Below, piece by piece: positions 45,173-53,234 of a DNA stretch of 64,000 nt (positions are counted from its first letter, which is position 1; each line of letters begins with the position of its first letter). This DNA is from Nocardioides nitrophenolicus. Lineage in GTDB: Bacteria > Actinomycetota > Actinomycetes > Propionibacteriales > Nocardioidaceae. The DNA is taken from contig NZ_JAFBBY010000001.1 in NCBI RefSeq assembly GCF_016907515.1, forward strand, positions 992,001-1,056,000. Direction: 5' to 3'. The position numbers and the translations under genes were made by a program. A model generated the notes under the pieces. It was not told where the DNA came from and ran no database searches. It was given only the letters and a program-made list of their open reading frames with translations.

Positions 45173-46630
45173 TCAGCCGATGGCGGGGTCGGTGGCGAGG
45201 TGGTCGTCGAAGCGCTCGAGGTCGCTGTTGAGGCCGTCGTAGATGTCGGGGCGCCGGCTCTTGAGGTAGAGCGCCTGGGCGACGCCGACGACGAGCGCCA
45301 GCACGAGCAGCCACGGCAGGCTGGTGATCACCTTCTCCGTCGAGCCGGCGACCACGTCGAAGTGGGTGACGGCCATGACGACGATGAAGACCAGGCCGAC
45401 GAAGCCGATGCCGGGCGCGATCAGGGTGCTCCCGATGCGGGGGTCGGCGCTGCGTCGGAAGTGGACCACGATGGAGAGCGCGGCGAGCGCCTGCAGCACC
45501 ACGATGGCCAGCGTGCCGAAGCCGAGCATGGCCGGGACGACCTGCAGGATCGGGTCCAGGTCGAGCACCCGGAACAGCAGTGCGACAGCCAGCGCGAAGC
45601 CGGCCTGGAGGGTCCCGGCGAGCACCGGGGAGCCGCCGGCGCTGGTGCGGGACAGGGCCTGGGGCAGCACCCGCGCCCGGCCGAGGGAGAACAGGTAGCG
45701 GGTGGCGGAGTTGTGGAAGGCGAGCATCGCGGCGAAGAGGCTGACGAGCAGCAGCACCATCATCACCTTCATCATGAACTCGCCGAGGTACTCGGCGCCG
45801 AGGCTGAACACCAGGTCGCCCGCCTCGAGGTGGTCGATGCTGGTCTGCTGGGCCTCCGCGACCCCGGTCGCGCTGACGACGGCCCAGGTGGTGACGGCGA
45901 GCAGCAGGCCGATGATCGTGATGGCGAGATAGGTCGCCCGCGGGATCGTCTTGAGCGGGTTCTTCGCCTCCTCGCTGAACAGCGAGGTGGCCTCGAAGCC
46001 GAGGAAGCCGGTGCCGGCCAGCAGCAGGCCGATGGAGAGGGAGCCGGAGGTGATCGCGTCACCGGAGAAGGCGGAGAAGTCGTAGCCGTGCTTGAACAGC
46101 ACCGCGACGTCGAAGATCACCAGGATCGAGGTCTCGAGCACCAGGGAGACGCCGAGGACCTTGGAGCTGAAGTCGATGCCCCGCACGGCCATCAGGTAGG
46201 CCACCACCATGGACAGGCCACCCCAGAGGAACCAGTTCATCGAGAAGCCGAACAGGAAGTCGATGAGCACCATCATGAAGAAGCCGCTGGTGCCGATGGT
46301 GCCGACGACGAAGAAGTTGTAGCCGAGCGTGGCGATGTAGCCGGCCGCGAGACCGGCGGGGCGGCCCAGGCCCTTGACCACGAAGGCGTAGAAGCCGCCG
46401 GCGTTGACCAGCTGGCTGGACATCTTGCCGTAGCCGATCGCGAAGAGCAGCAGGATGGCGGCCACCGCGAGGAAGGAGAACGGCGCGCCGCCCCCGTTCC
46501 CGAAAGCGATCGCGAGCGAGGCGACCACGACCATGCCGGTCAGTGGCGCCACCGCGGCCAGGACCAGGAAGACGATCGCCCCGACGCCGAGCGTGTTCCT
46601 GCGGAGAGTGGTGTTGACGGTGTCCGACAT
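45173..46630 (-). CDS. APC-family amino acid/amine permease
   Basis: A 485-residue membrane transporter with about twelve hydrophobic segments. It begins LGVGAIVFLVLAAVAPLTGMVVVASLAIAFGNG and contains GFEATSLFSEEAKNPLKTIPRATY, typical of the APC superfamily. Likely a proton-coupled importer of an amino acid or amine. GGAGT before ATG 46630 supports the start. It is the first gene of the operon with the ligase, reductase and Rieske-type protein, and operator C lies 61 nt upstream. Confidence 0.92.
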   Translation of the reverse strand: MSDTVNTTLRRNTLGVGAIVFLVLAAVAPLTGMVVVASLAIAFGNGGGAPFSFLAVAAILLLFAIGYGKMSSQLVNAGGFYAFVVKGLGRPAGLAAGYIATLGYNFFVVGTIGTSGFFMMVLIDFLFGFSMNWFLWGGLSMVVAYLMAVRGIDFSSKVLGVSLVLETSILVIFDVAVLFKHGYDFSAFSGDAITSGSLSIGLLLAGTGFLGFEATSLFSEEAKNPLKTIPRATYLAITIIGLLLAVTTWAVVSATGVAEAQQTSIDHLEAGDLVFSLGAEYLGEFMMKVMMVLLLVSLFAAMLAFHNSATRYLFSLGRARVLPQALSRTSAGGSPVLAGTLQAGFALAVALLFRVLDLDPILQVVPAMLGFGTLAIVVLQALAALSIVVHFRRSADPRIGSTLIAPGIGFVGLVFIVVMAVTHFDVVAGSTEKVITSLPWLLVLALVVGVAQALYLKSRRPDIYDGLNSDLERFDDHLATDPAIG

Positions 46631-46689
46631 CGGGACTCCTTCGCTGTACGCGCGGCCGGGGCCGGCGGTCACCGGCACCCTTTCGCCGG

Positions 46690-46709
46690 ATCGTTCGGAT
46701 CCGTACGAT
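46690..46709. promoter_or_regulatory. Shared operator, site C (upstream of the permease operon)
   Basis: ATCGTTCGGATCCGTACGAT; on the minus strand TATCGT again serves as a likely -10 box. It lies in the 184-bp divergent region between the permease and MarR genes. Confidence 0.8.
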
Positions 46710-46717
46710 AACCACAA

Positions 46718-46733
46718 TGTGACCCAGGGCACC
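46718..46733. promoter_or_regulatory. CRP/GlxR-like site
   Basis: TGTGACCCAGGGCACC resembles the actinobacterial CRP/GlxR consensus TGTGA-N6-TCACA, with two changes in the right half. It overlaps the expected -35 region of the permease promoter. Confidence 0.4.
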
Positions 46734-46761
46734 AGACCCTCGGAGGAGGTTTTCCGAAGAA

Positions 46762-46780
46762 TGTTTGCTCCCAAACGATC
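46762..46780. promoter_or_regulatory. Shared operator, degenerate site D (upstream of the MarR gene)
   Basis: TGTTTGCTCCCAAACGATC keeps the GTT..N8..AACGATC frame of site B (13 of 18 bases). It would allow autoregulation. Confidence 0.5.
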
Positions 46781-46814
46781 TACGGCGACCGAGGCGATCG
46801 CTACGCTGAGCCGC

Positions 46815-47321
46815 ATGCCGGACCGCCACACGCTCGAGGAGACCGAGCGCGCGATGAAGGACCACGTGGGAGCCCTCCCCCTGGACTTCGCCGCCGCGAA
46901 CGCCCTGTCCAACCTGTTCCGCGCCGCCAACGCGGTGCGCAGCGAGCTGACCAACCGGGTGCTGCGCCAGCACGACATGACCTGGACCGGGTTCGTCGTG
47001 CTCTGGGTGGTGTGGATCTGGGACGGCATGGAGACCCGCCATGTCGCCGAGTCGGCCGACATCTCCAAGGCCACCCTCACCGGGGTCGTCAAGACCCTCG
47101 AGGCCCGCGGCCTGATCGCGCGCGAGGGCGACGACAACGACCGGCGCCTGGTCCGGCTCCGGCTGACCCCCGAGGGGATCAGCCTGATGGAGCAGATCTA
47201 CCCCGAGTTCAACGCCGTCGAGTCCGAGATCATCGGCCAGCTCTCCGAGCGCAAGGTCAGCACCTTCACCAAGACCCTGCGCGAGGTCGTCAACGCGGTC
47301 GAGGGCCAGCACGAGGACTAG
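46815..47321 (+). CDS. MarR-family transcriptional regulator
   Basis: A 168-residue winged-helix regulator: TRHVAESADISKATLTGVVKTLEARGLIAREGDDNDRRLVRLRLTPEG spans the recognition helix and wing. ATG 46815 follows TACGCT by 7 nt, suggesting a leaderless transcript. ATG 46762 in frame is an alternative behind a distant GGAGG. It is divergent from the permease operon, with operators C and D between. It is the best candidate to bind the GTTCGGATCCGAAC sites across 40182-50952, releasing on an aromatic or amine ligand (inference). Confidence 0.93.
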   Translation: MPDRHTLEETERAMKDHVGALPLDFAAANALSNLFRAANAVRSELTNRVLRQHDMTWTGFVVLWVVWIWDGMETRHVAESADISKATLTGVVKTLEARGLIAREGDDNDRRLVRLRLTPEGISLMEQIYPEFNAVESEIIGQLSERKVSTFTKTLREVVNAVEGQHED

Positions 47322-47325
47322 GACG

Positions 47326-48045
47326 CTAGACCAGCGCCCGCTGCCGCGCCGCCTCGACCAGGGCGCGGAACAGCCCGGCCTGGGCCGGGTCGGTGGCCGC
47401 GGTGTCCTCGGGGTGCCACTGCACGCCGAGGTACCAGCCCTGGGCGCCGGCGAGCTCGACGGCCTCGATCACGCCGTCGGCCGCGTGCGCCACCGCCCGG
47501 AGACCGGCGCCGAGCCGGCCGATGCCCTGGTGGTGGTAGCAGGAGATGCTCGGCGTGGTCCCGACGATGCCGGCGAGCACCGCGTCCGGCTCGACGGCGA
47601 TCTCCTGCACGACGTGCCGGTGGGTGCGCTCGCCGAGGTCCTGCACCAGGTCGCCGCCGAGGGCCACGTTGACCACCTGGGTGCCGCGACAGATCGCGAG
47701 CAGCGGCAGGCCGGTGCCGAGGGCGTGCCGCGCGACGGCGAGGTCGAAGGCGTCCTGCTCCTCGTCGACGTCGTACTCCGTCGCGTGCGCCTGCTGCCCC
47801 GCCCAGCGGGCGGCCAGGTCACCCCCGCCGGGCAGCAGCACCCCGTCGGCGTACCACAGCCGGGCGGCGACCTCGGCGTCGTCGACCACGGCACCCGGGG
47901 CGACCGGGTGCACGACGAGCGGCTCGCCGCCGGCGGCGTACACCGCCTCGGCAAGGGCCCGCGCGGTGACGTCGGCACGATAGCGCAGCGCCGACGCGGA
48001 CTCCGAGAAGCGCGCCGGGAGGGCGATCAGCGGACGGCGGCTCAT
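47326..48045 (-). CDS. Gamma-glutamyl-gamma-aminobutyrate hydrolase-like (peptidase C26)
   Basis: A 239-residue GATase1-fold hydrolase. Nucleophile in LLAICRGTQVVNVALGG, His-Glu in LGVQWHPEDT, and YHHQGIGRLG, all as in PuuD. Such enzymes remove glutamate from gamma-glutamyl amines or acids. It would reverse the activation performed by the glutamine-synthetase-like ligase. ATG 48045 overlaps the amidase stop (ATGA). The convergent MarR gene ends 4 nt away. Confidence 0.92.
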   Translation of the reverse strand: MSRRPLIALPARFSESASALRYRADVTARALAEAVYAAGGEPLVVHPVAPGAVVDDAEVAARLWYADGVLLPGGGDLAARWAGQQAHATEYDVDEEQDAFDLAVARHALGTGLPLLAICRGTQVVNVALGGDLVQDLGERTHRHVVQEIAVEPDAVLAGIVGTTPSISCYHHQGIGRLGAGLRAVAHAADGVIEAVELAGAQGWYLGVQWHPEDTAATDPAQAGLFRALVEAARQRALV

Positions 48046-49667
48046 GGCGCGATCAGGGCGGGCGGGTGGTCCTCGACGAAGCGCGTCGCGCGCTCCCACG
48101 CGGCGGCGAGCTCGATGACGCCGGCGTCGTCGTGGTTGCGGCCGATGACCTGCAGCCCGATCGGGAGTCCCGACGGCCCGAAGCCGGCCGGCATGGCGAG
48201 GGTCGGCGCGCCGAGCAGGGTGCCGATCGCGGTGACCTCCATCCAGCGATGGTAGGTCGACATCGCCACGCCCTCGATCTCCGTGGGCCAGTGGAGGTCG
48301 GCGTCGAAGGGCATCACCTGGGCGGTGGGGAGCAGCACGTAGTCGTACTTCTCGAACAGCACCCGGAACGCGTTGTAGAGCCCGGTGCGCTTGACCGAGG
48401 CGTTCCACACGTCGAGCCCGGAGAGCGCCGGGTTGCCGTCGGCGCCGGTGAGCAGGCCCTCGATCTCGTAGACCGCCTCCGGCTTGAGATGGGGCCGCCA
48501 CGCGGGGTTGTCGTAGACGGGCTTGTTGAGCCCACCGCTGATCCAGTGCCGGAACACCAGCCAGGTCGGCCACAGGTCGGCGTTGCCGGCGAAGCCGGGG
48601 CCGCTCGGCAGCCCGTCGAGCCGGTCGACGCTGGCGCCCAGCGCGCGCATCCGGTCGACCGCGGCGCCGGTCACCGCCAGCACCTCGGGCTCCATCGGGA
48701 GGTAGCCGCCGAGGTCGCCCAGCCAGGCGAGCCGCACGCCGCGCAGGGACGAGCGGCGCACCGTGGCCAGCGGCTCCGGGTCCTGCTCGATCGAGAGCGG
48801 CGCGCGGACGTCGTAGCCGGACATGGTGGCGAGGAGCAGCGCGAGGTCGCGGGCGTCGCGGGCGATCGGGCCCTCGGTGCCGCCCTGCTGGACGAACTGC
48901 TCGTTCCCGGCGCCCGGCACCCGGCCGTACGACGGCCGCAGGCCCAGCACGTTGTTCCACCCCGGCGGGTTGCGCAGTGAGCCGAAGAAGTCGCTGCCGT
49001 CGGCGACGGGAAGCATCCGCAGCGCGACCGCGACGGCGGCGCCGCCGCTGCTGCCGCCGGCGGAGCGGCTCTGGTCATAGGCGTTGAGCGTCGTACCGAA
49101 CACCTCGTTGTAGGTGTGCGACCCGAGCCCGAACTCCGGGGTGTTGGTCTTGCCGATGAAGATCGCACCGGCGGCTCGGACCCGCTCCACGAAGAGCGCG
49201 TCGGCCGCGGCCGGCGCGGCGGAGGGGACGCCGGGCCGGCCGAAGAAGCCGGCCGAGGTCGGCAGGCCCTTGACGTTGGCGAGGTCCTTCACGGCCTGCG
49301 GGAAGCCGTGCATCCAGCCCTGGTACCTGCCCCGGGCGAGCAGCCGGTCCTTCTCGGCCGCCTCGGCGAGCAGCTCAGCGCGGGGGCGGAGCCCGACGAT
49401 CGCGTTGACGGCGGGGTTCACCGTGGCGATGTGGTCCAGGTAGGCCGTCATCACCTCGACGCAGCTGACCTTGCGCTGGCGGATCGCCGCCGACAGCTCG
49501 GCCGCCGACCACCACACGATGCGACGCAGGTCCCGGGGCCGCTTCACCGCGGGCCAGGTGACGTCGGGGGCGGCCGAGGCGGGCCCAGCGGAGGAGGCGA
49601 GGGCGCCGAGCGCGACGCCGGCGGCCGTGGCGCCGGCGACGATGCCGCGCCGAGAGACTGAGGTCAT
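48042..49667 (-). CDS. Exported amidase-signature-family hydrolase
   Basis: A 541-residue amidase. The N-terminus has a twin-arginine signal (SVSRRGIVAGATAAGVALGALASSAGPASA), so it is probably exported folded. Catalytic Lys in PQAVKDLANVKG, the cis-Ser in AGGSSGGAAVAVA and the nucleophile Ser in DFFGSLRNPPGW. It hydrolyses an amide outside the membrane, perhaps freeing the amine or acid that the regulon consumes. Operators E1/E2 lie 34-73 nt upstream of ATG 49667. Confidence 0.92.
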   Translation of the reverse strand: MTSVSRRGIVAGATAAGVALGALASSAGPASAAPDVTWPAVKRPRDLRRIVWWSAAELSAAIRQRKVSCVEVMTAYLDHIATVNPAVNAIVGLRPRAELLAEAAEKDRLLARGRYQGWMHGFPQAVKDLANVKGLPTSAGFFGRPGVPSAAPAAADALFVERVRAAGAIFIGKTNTPEFGLGSHTYNEVFGTTLNAYDQSRSAGGSSGGAAVAVALRMLPVADGSDFFGSLRNPPGWNNVLGLRPSYGRVPGAGNEQFVQQGGTEGPIARDARDLALLLATMSGYDVRAPLSIEQDPEPLATVRRSSLRGVRLAWLGDLGGYLPMEPEVLAVTGAAVDRMRALGASVDRLDGLPSGPGFAGNADLWPTWLVFRHWISGGLNKPVYDNPAWRPHLKPEAVYEIEGLLTGADGNPALSGLDVWNASVKRTGLYNAFRVLFEKYDYVLLPTAQVMPFDADLHWPTEIEGVAMSTYHRWMEVTAIGTLLGAPTLAMPAGFGPSGLPIGLQVIGRNHDDAGVIELAAAWERATRFVEDHPPALIAP

Positions 49668-49699
49668 GGAGAGTGCGTTCCTTTCGACCCTTCACCGAG

Positions 49700-49740
49700 A
49701 TCGTTTTGATACGAACGATCTTGTTCGGATCCGAACGTAA
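49700..49740. promoter_or_regulatory. Shared operator, tandem sites E1 and E2
   Basis: E1 (49701-49720, TCGTTTTGATACGAACGATC) and E2 (49721-49740, TTGTTCGGATCCGAACGTAA) abut with the same 20-bp period. They lie between the amidase operon and the LuxR gene and could control both. Confidence 0.78.
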
Positions 49741-49867
49741 GTGACGGCGAGCACGTCCGCAAGACCCGTCCCGGGTTTCGGGAACGCGCCCCCGAAGCCT
49801 TGCCAGCCTCCGGCGCGGTCCCTACCGTGAGGAGCCGAACCGTCCCGTCCGTCACCGTGGGGGCAGC

Positions 49868-50926
49868 ATGGCCGCACCCGTCTCGGATCGCCTGATCGAC
49901 CTCCTCGGCGACCTGGCCGCCCTCGCCACACCCGACGAGGCGACGGCCGCCGTGCCCCGGCTGCTGGAGCGCCTGGCCGACGGACTCGGCGCCGCCGCGT
50001 GCCAGCTCGACACGACGCTCACCCACGCCGACGACCCGCGGACGCCGTCCTTCCAGACCGTCGCCTGCGTGGGCTACTCCCCCGAGGTCTCCCAGCATCT
50101 GTGCGCCGACCTGGCGCCGTCCGAGCACGGACAGCGGGTGCTCGCCGCGACCGGCGGCCTGCGGATCGACGAGGACGACCCCTACGACTTCCGCCGCTCC
50201 GCCCACTACCTCGACGTACTCCACCCCGCGGGCTACGACGACGGCATCTCCCTCGCGCTGCGCGACTCGGGCGCCCACCTGGTCGGCATGCTGCACCTGT
50301 CCGCGCGCAGCACCCGCGACTTCGCACCCGAGCTCGTCGGCGCGCTCCCGCCCCTGGGCCGCGCCTTCGCCCGGCTGACCACCGTGGCCACCTGCTCCAC
50401 GCCCGACGTCACGCTGCCGCCCGAGTACGCCGTGGTCCGCGTCGACACCGCCGGACGGGCCAAGCCCGTGGTCGGCCGGGCCCCGCTGCACGTCGCCCTC
50501 GACGAGGAGCTGCTCGGCATCATCCGGTCGATCCTCGGCACCGGCACCCGGTTCGCGACCTTCCTGCACCAGCAGGCGGGCCGGCTGGTCGAGGTCCGGG
50601 TGCACTGCCCGTCGGGACGACCGGCGCCGCGCCAGCCCTGCACGGTCGCGACCCGGCCGGCGCTGTCCACGCTGGGGCTGACCCTGCGCCAGCTCGAGGT
50701 CCTCACAGCCGTGGCCACCGGCGCCGGCAACCGCGAGATCGCCGACGAGCTGTGCCTGACCCAGCGCACCGTCGCCGCCCACGTCGAGGCGATCCTGGCC
50801 CGGCTGGGCAGTCCGTCCCGGGCGGGCGCGGCCGCGAAGGCGACCGCCGCGGGCGTGCTGCTGCCCTCGGCCGACCCGGCCTCGGTGCGCTCGCTGACCC
50901 GGGTGCTGCCGCAGCCGATCCGCTGA
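49868..50926 (+). CDS. LuxR-type regulator with N-terminal sensor domain
   Basis: A 352-residue regulator. Residues about 10-190 resemble a GAF-type sensor; the C-terminal helix-turn-helix is LTLRQLEVLTAVATGAGNREIADELCLTQRTVAAHVEAILARLG. No receiver domain is seen, so it probably senses a small molecule directly. GGGGGCAGC before ATG 49868 supports the start. Situated inside the regulon, it may activate the neighbouring transport/deacetylase operon. Confidence 0.88.
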   Translation: MAAPVSDRLIDLLGDLAALATPDEATAAVPRLLERLADGLGAAACQLDTTLTHADDPRTPSFQTVACVGYSPEVSQHLCADLAPSEHGQRVLAATGGLRIDEDDPYDFRRSAHYLDVLHPAGYDDGISLALRDSGAHLVGMLHLSARSTRDFAPELVGALPPLGRAFARLTTVATCSTPDVTLPPEYAVVRVDTAGRAKPVVGRAPLHVALDEELLGIIRSILGTGTRFATFLHQQAGRLVEVRVHCPSGRPAPRQPCTVATRPALSTLGLTLRQLEVLTAVATGAGNREIADELCLTQRTVAAHVEAILARLGSPSRAGAAAKATAAGVLLPSADPASVRSLTRVLPQPIR

Positions 50927-50934
50927 CCTCGCGG

Positions 50935-50952
50935 TCGTTCGGGTCCGAAGAT
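50935..50952. promoter_or_regulatory. Shared operator, site F (upstream of the deacetylase-transporter operon)
   Basis: TCGTTCGGGTCCGAAGAT differs from the palindrome core at two positions. It lies 92 nt before ATG 51044. Confidence 0.65.
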
Positions 50953-50981
50953 TGGCAATTCTGCCAATGACCCAGGTCACA
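50951..50981. promoter_or_regulatory. ATTGGCA palindrome and CRP/GlxR-like site
   Basis: ATTGGCA-ATTC-TGCCAAT (50951-50968) runs directly into TGACCCAGGTCACA (50968-50981), whose right half matches TGTGA-N6-TCACA. The promoter therefore appears to have several regulators. Confidence 0.45.
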
Positions 50982-50982
50982 C

Positions 50983-51008
50983 CGCGGTCCCACGATTGCG
51001 GGACCGCG
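50983..51008 (+). promoter_or_regulatory. Stem-loop in the leader of the deacetylase gene
   Basis: CGCGGTCCC (50983-50991) pairs perfectly with 51000-51008 around ACGATTGC. It lies 25 nt before the GGGAGG of the next gene. It may terminate the LuxR transcript or act as an attenuator. Confidence 0.5.
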
Positions 51009-51043
51009 CCGGAAGCACCGGCGCCGCACCCCTGGGAGGCGCG

Positions 51044-52177
51044 ATGGCGACCGGCTACCTGTACCACGAGCTCTTCGGCTGGCACGACACCGGAACCAAC
51101 GCGGGGCTGTTCCCCGCCGACCACCGGGCGGGCATCCAGCCGTTCCAGCACTTCGAGAACGCCGAGACCAAGCGCCGCATCCACGAGCTGGTCGTCGTGT
51201 CCGGAACCATCGACCGCCTCACCCGGCTCGAGCCGCGCAAGGCGACCGACGAGGAGATCCTCGCGGTCCACACCGAGGAGCACCTCGCCCGGATCGAGGC
51301 CGAGAGCGAGCAGCCCAAGGGCGGCGACTCCGGCGACGGGCTGAGCCCGTTCGGGCCGGGCGGCATCGAGATCGGGCGGCTCGCGGCCGGCGGCATGATC
51401 GAGGCCACCACCGCGGTCGTCGAGGGCCGGGTCGACAACGCCTACGCGCTGATCCGGCCGCCGGGCCACCACGCCGAGCCCGAGACCGGCCGCGGCTTCT
51501 GCATGTTCGGCAACCTCGCGATCGCGGCCCGGGCCGTGCGGCGTACCCACGGCGTCGGGCGGATCGCGGTCCTCGACTGGGACGTCCACCACGGCAACGG
51601 CACCCAGAAGACCTTCTGGGAGGACCCGGACACGCTGACCATCTCGCTGCACCAGGACCGGGTGTTCCCGCCCGACTCCGGCCTGGTCACCGAGCGCGGC
51701 GAGGGCGCCGGCTTCGGGTACGCCGTCAACGTGCCGCTCCCGCCGGGCACCGGTGGCGGCGGCTACCTCGCCGCGATCGACCGGGTCGTCGCGCCGGCGA
51801 TCGACCGGTTCCGCCCCGACCTGATCCTGGTCGCGAGCGGCTTCGACGCCAACGCCACCGACCCGCTCTCGCGCCAGGCGCTGACCAGCAGCGACTACCG
51901 GGCGATGACCGAGCGGCTGCTCGACCTGGCCGCCACGCACTGCGACGGCCGGCTCGCGATGAGCCACGAGGGCGGCTACAACCCGGTGTACGTGCCGTTC
52001 TGCGGGCTCGCCGTGATCGAGGCGCTCGCCGGCGTGACCGAGCCGCTGACCGACCCCTACGAGCCGATCTTCGGCGGGATGGCCGGGCTGGAGCTGCAGC
52101 CGCACCAGAGCGCGGTCCTCGACCAGGTCGTGCCCCTCCTCGACGACATCCACGCCGGCACCCGCGCCGGGTCGTGA
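51044..52177 (+). CDS. Class II histone-deacetylase-like amidohydrolase (acetylpolyamine-type)
   Basis: A 377-residue zinc amidohydrolase of the HDAC fold. RPPGHHAEPETGRGFCMF, the zinc ligands in VLDWDVHHGNGTQ and ASGFDANATDP, and the active-site tyrosine in HEGGYNPVYVP are all present. Bacterial members deacetylate acetylpolyamines and other N-acyl amines. GGGAGGCGCG before ATG 51044 supports the start. It opens a four-gene operon with an ABC importer, so it likely deacylates an imported amide before gamma-glutamylation (inference). Confidence 0.92.
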   Translation: MATGYLYHELFGWHDTGTNAGLFPADHRAGIQPFQHFENAETKRRIHELVVVSGTIDRLTRLEPRKATDEEILAVHTEEHLARIEAESEQPKGGDSGDGLSPFGPGGIEIGRLAAGGMIEATTAVVEGRVDNAYALIRPPGHHAEPETGRGFCMFGNLAIAARAVRRTHGVGRIAVLDWDVHHGNGTQKTFWEDPDTLTISLHQDRVFPPDSGLVTERGEGAGFGYAVNVPLPPGTGGGGYLAAIDRVVAPAIDRFRPDLILVASGFDANATDPLSRQALTSSDYRAMTERLLDLAATHCDGRLAMSHEGGYNPVYVPFCGLAVIEALAGVTEPLTDPYEPIFGGMAGLELQPHQSAVLDQVVPLLDDIHAGTRAGS

Positions 52178-52206
52178 CCCCTCCTCCTCCCGATCGGAGC
52201 ACCACC

Positions 52207-53229
52207 ATGAACGCAGTCGTGAAGAAGACGGTCGACCGGCGCAGCTTCCTCGCCTGGACCGGCGGCATCGGGGCCGCCGTCCTCGCCTCCGCCTGCAGCG
52301 CACCGTCCAGCACCAAGGCCTCCGGCGACAAGGTGGCCTCGTCCAGCAAGGACGTCGACACCGTCGCCTGGGACTACCCGTTCACCTTCCTGCCCGTCTA
52401 CGCCGGCGTCGCGAAGTTCGCCAAGGAGCGCGCGAAGGAGAAGGGCGTCGCCCTCGAGCAGACCAACGACAACGGCAAGCCGGACGTCCAGGCGTCGAAC
52501 CTGGACACGCTGATCGCCAAGAAGGTCCCGGCGATCGTGTCCTTCCCGATGGTCTTCGAGGCCTTGGAGACCCAGGCCTCGAAGGCCCTCTCGGCCGGCA
52601 TCATCTGGGTGACCTACGGCGGCACGCTGAAGAACCAGAGCGCCTCGATCACCTTCAGCTTCGAGGAGGGCGGCCGCAAGCTCGGCGAGGACGCCGCCGC
52701 CTGGGCCAACCAGGCCCTCGGCGGCAAGGGCAAGGTGGCCTTCCTCGTCGACGACACCATCCAGCTCGGCATCGAGCGGACCAAGGGCATGATCGACGCC
52801 TTCACCAAGGCCGCGCCGGACATGGAGGTGGTGGGCCGCGAGCAGGCGATCGACCCCGACACCGCGCTGACCAAGACCAAGGCGATCCTCGCCAAGCACC
52901 CCGACGTCAACGTGGTCCTCGGCATCACCGACGGCGCGGCCTTCGGCGGCTACAAGGCGCTGGTCGAGTCGGGGCGCTCGGAGACCGACGCCAAGACGTA
53001 CGTCGGCGGCCAGGACGGCGACCTGGGCTCGCTCGAGCTGATCAAGAAGGGCACCTTCTACCGGGCCTCCGCGGCGCTGCAGCTGCGCGACATCGGCAAC
53101 GCGGTGATCGACGTGCCGCTGGCCGTGGCCGACGGCAAGAGCGACGCCGAGGCCAGCACCGACGTGCCGATCACGCTGGTCAAGCAGGGCGACGCGCTGC
53201 TCGACGAGATCATCGCGCAGTACGGCTGA
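52207..53229 (+). CDS. ABC transporter substrate-binding lipoprotein (RbsB-like)
   Basis: A 340-residue binding protein of the periplasmic-binding type I fold. A twin-arginine-like signal (VDRRSFLAWTGGIGAAVLASAC) ends in a lipobox with Cys near residue 30. The mature part shows ribose-binding-protein-like strands (VPAIVSFPMVFEALETQASKAL, KVAFLVDDTIQLGIERTKGM, VNVVLGITDGAAFGGYKAL). CGGAGC before ATG 52207 marks the start. Ligand unknown. Confidence 0.9.
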   Translation: MNAVVKKTVDRRSFLAWTGGIGAAVLASACSAPSSTKASGDKVASSSKDVDTVAWDYPFTFLPVYAGVAKFAKERAKEKGVALEQTNDNGKPDVQASNLDTLIAKKVPAIVSFPMVFEALETQASKALSAGIIWVTYGGTLKNQSASITFSFEEGGRKLGEDAAAWANQALGGKGKVAFLVDDTIQLGIERTKGMIDAFTKAAPDMEVVGREQAIDPDTALTKTKAILAKHPDVNVVLGITDGAAFGGYKALVESGRSETDAKTYVGGQDGDLGSLELIKKGTFYRASAALQLRDIGNAVIDVPLAVADGKSDAEASTDVPITLVKQGDALLDEIIAQYG

Positions 53230-53234
53230 TCGCG

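Noticed and set aside
40255..49734. GGATCC palindromes as mere restriction-site coincidence
   Set aside because: The similarity extends over 18-20 bp, not 6, and the sites sit only at promoters of one gene set, so an operator is the better explanation.
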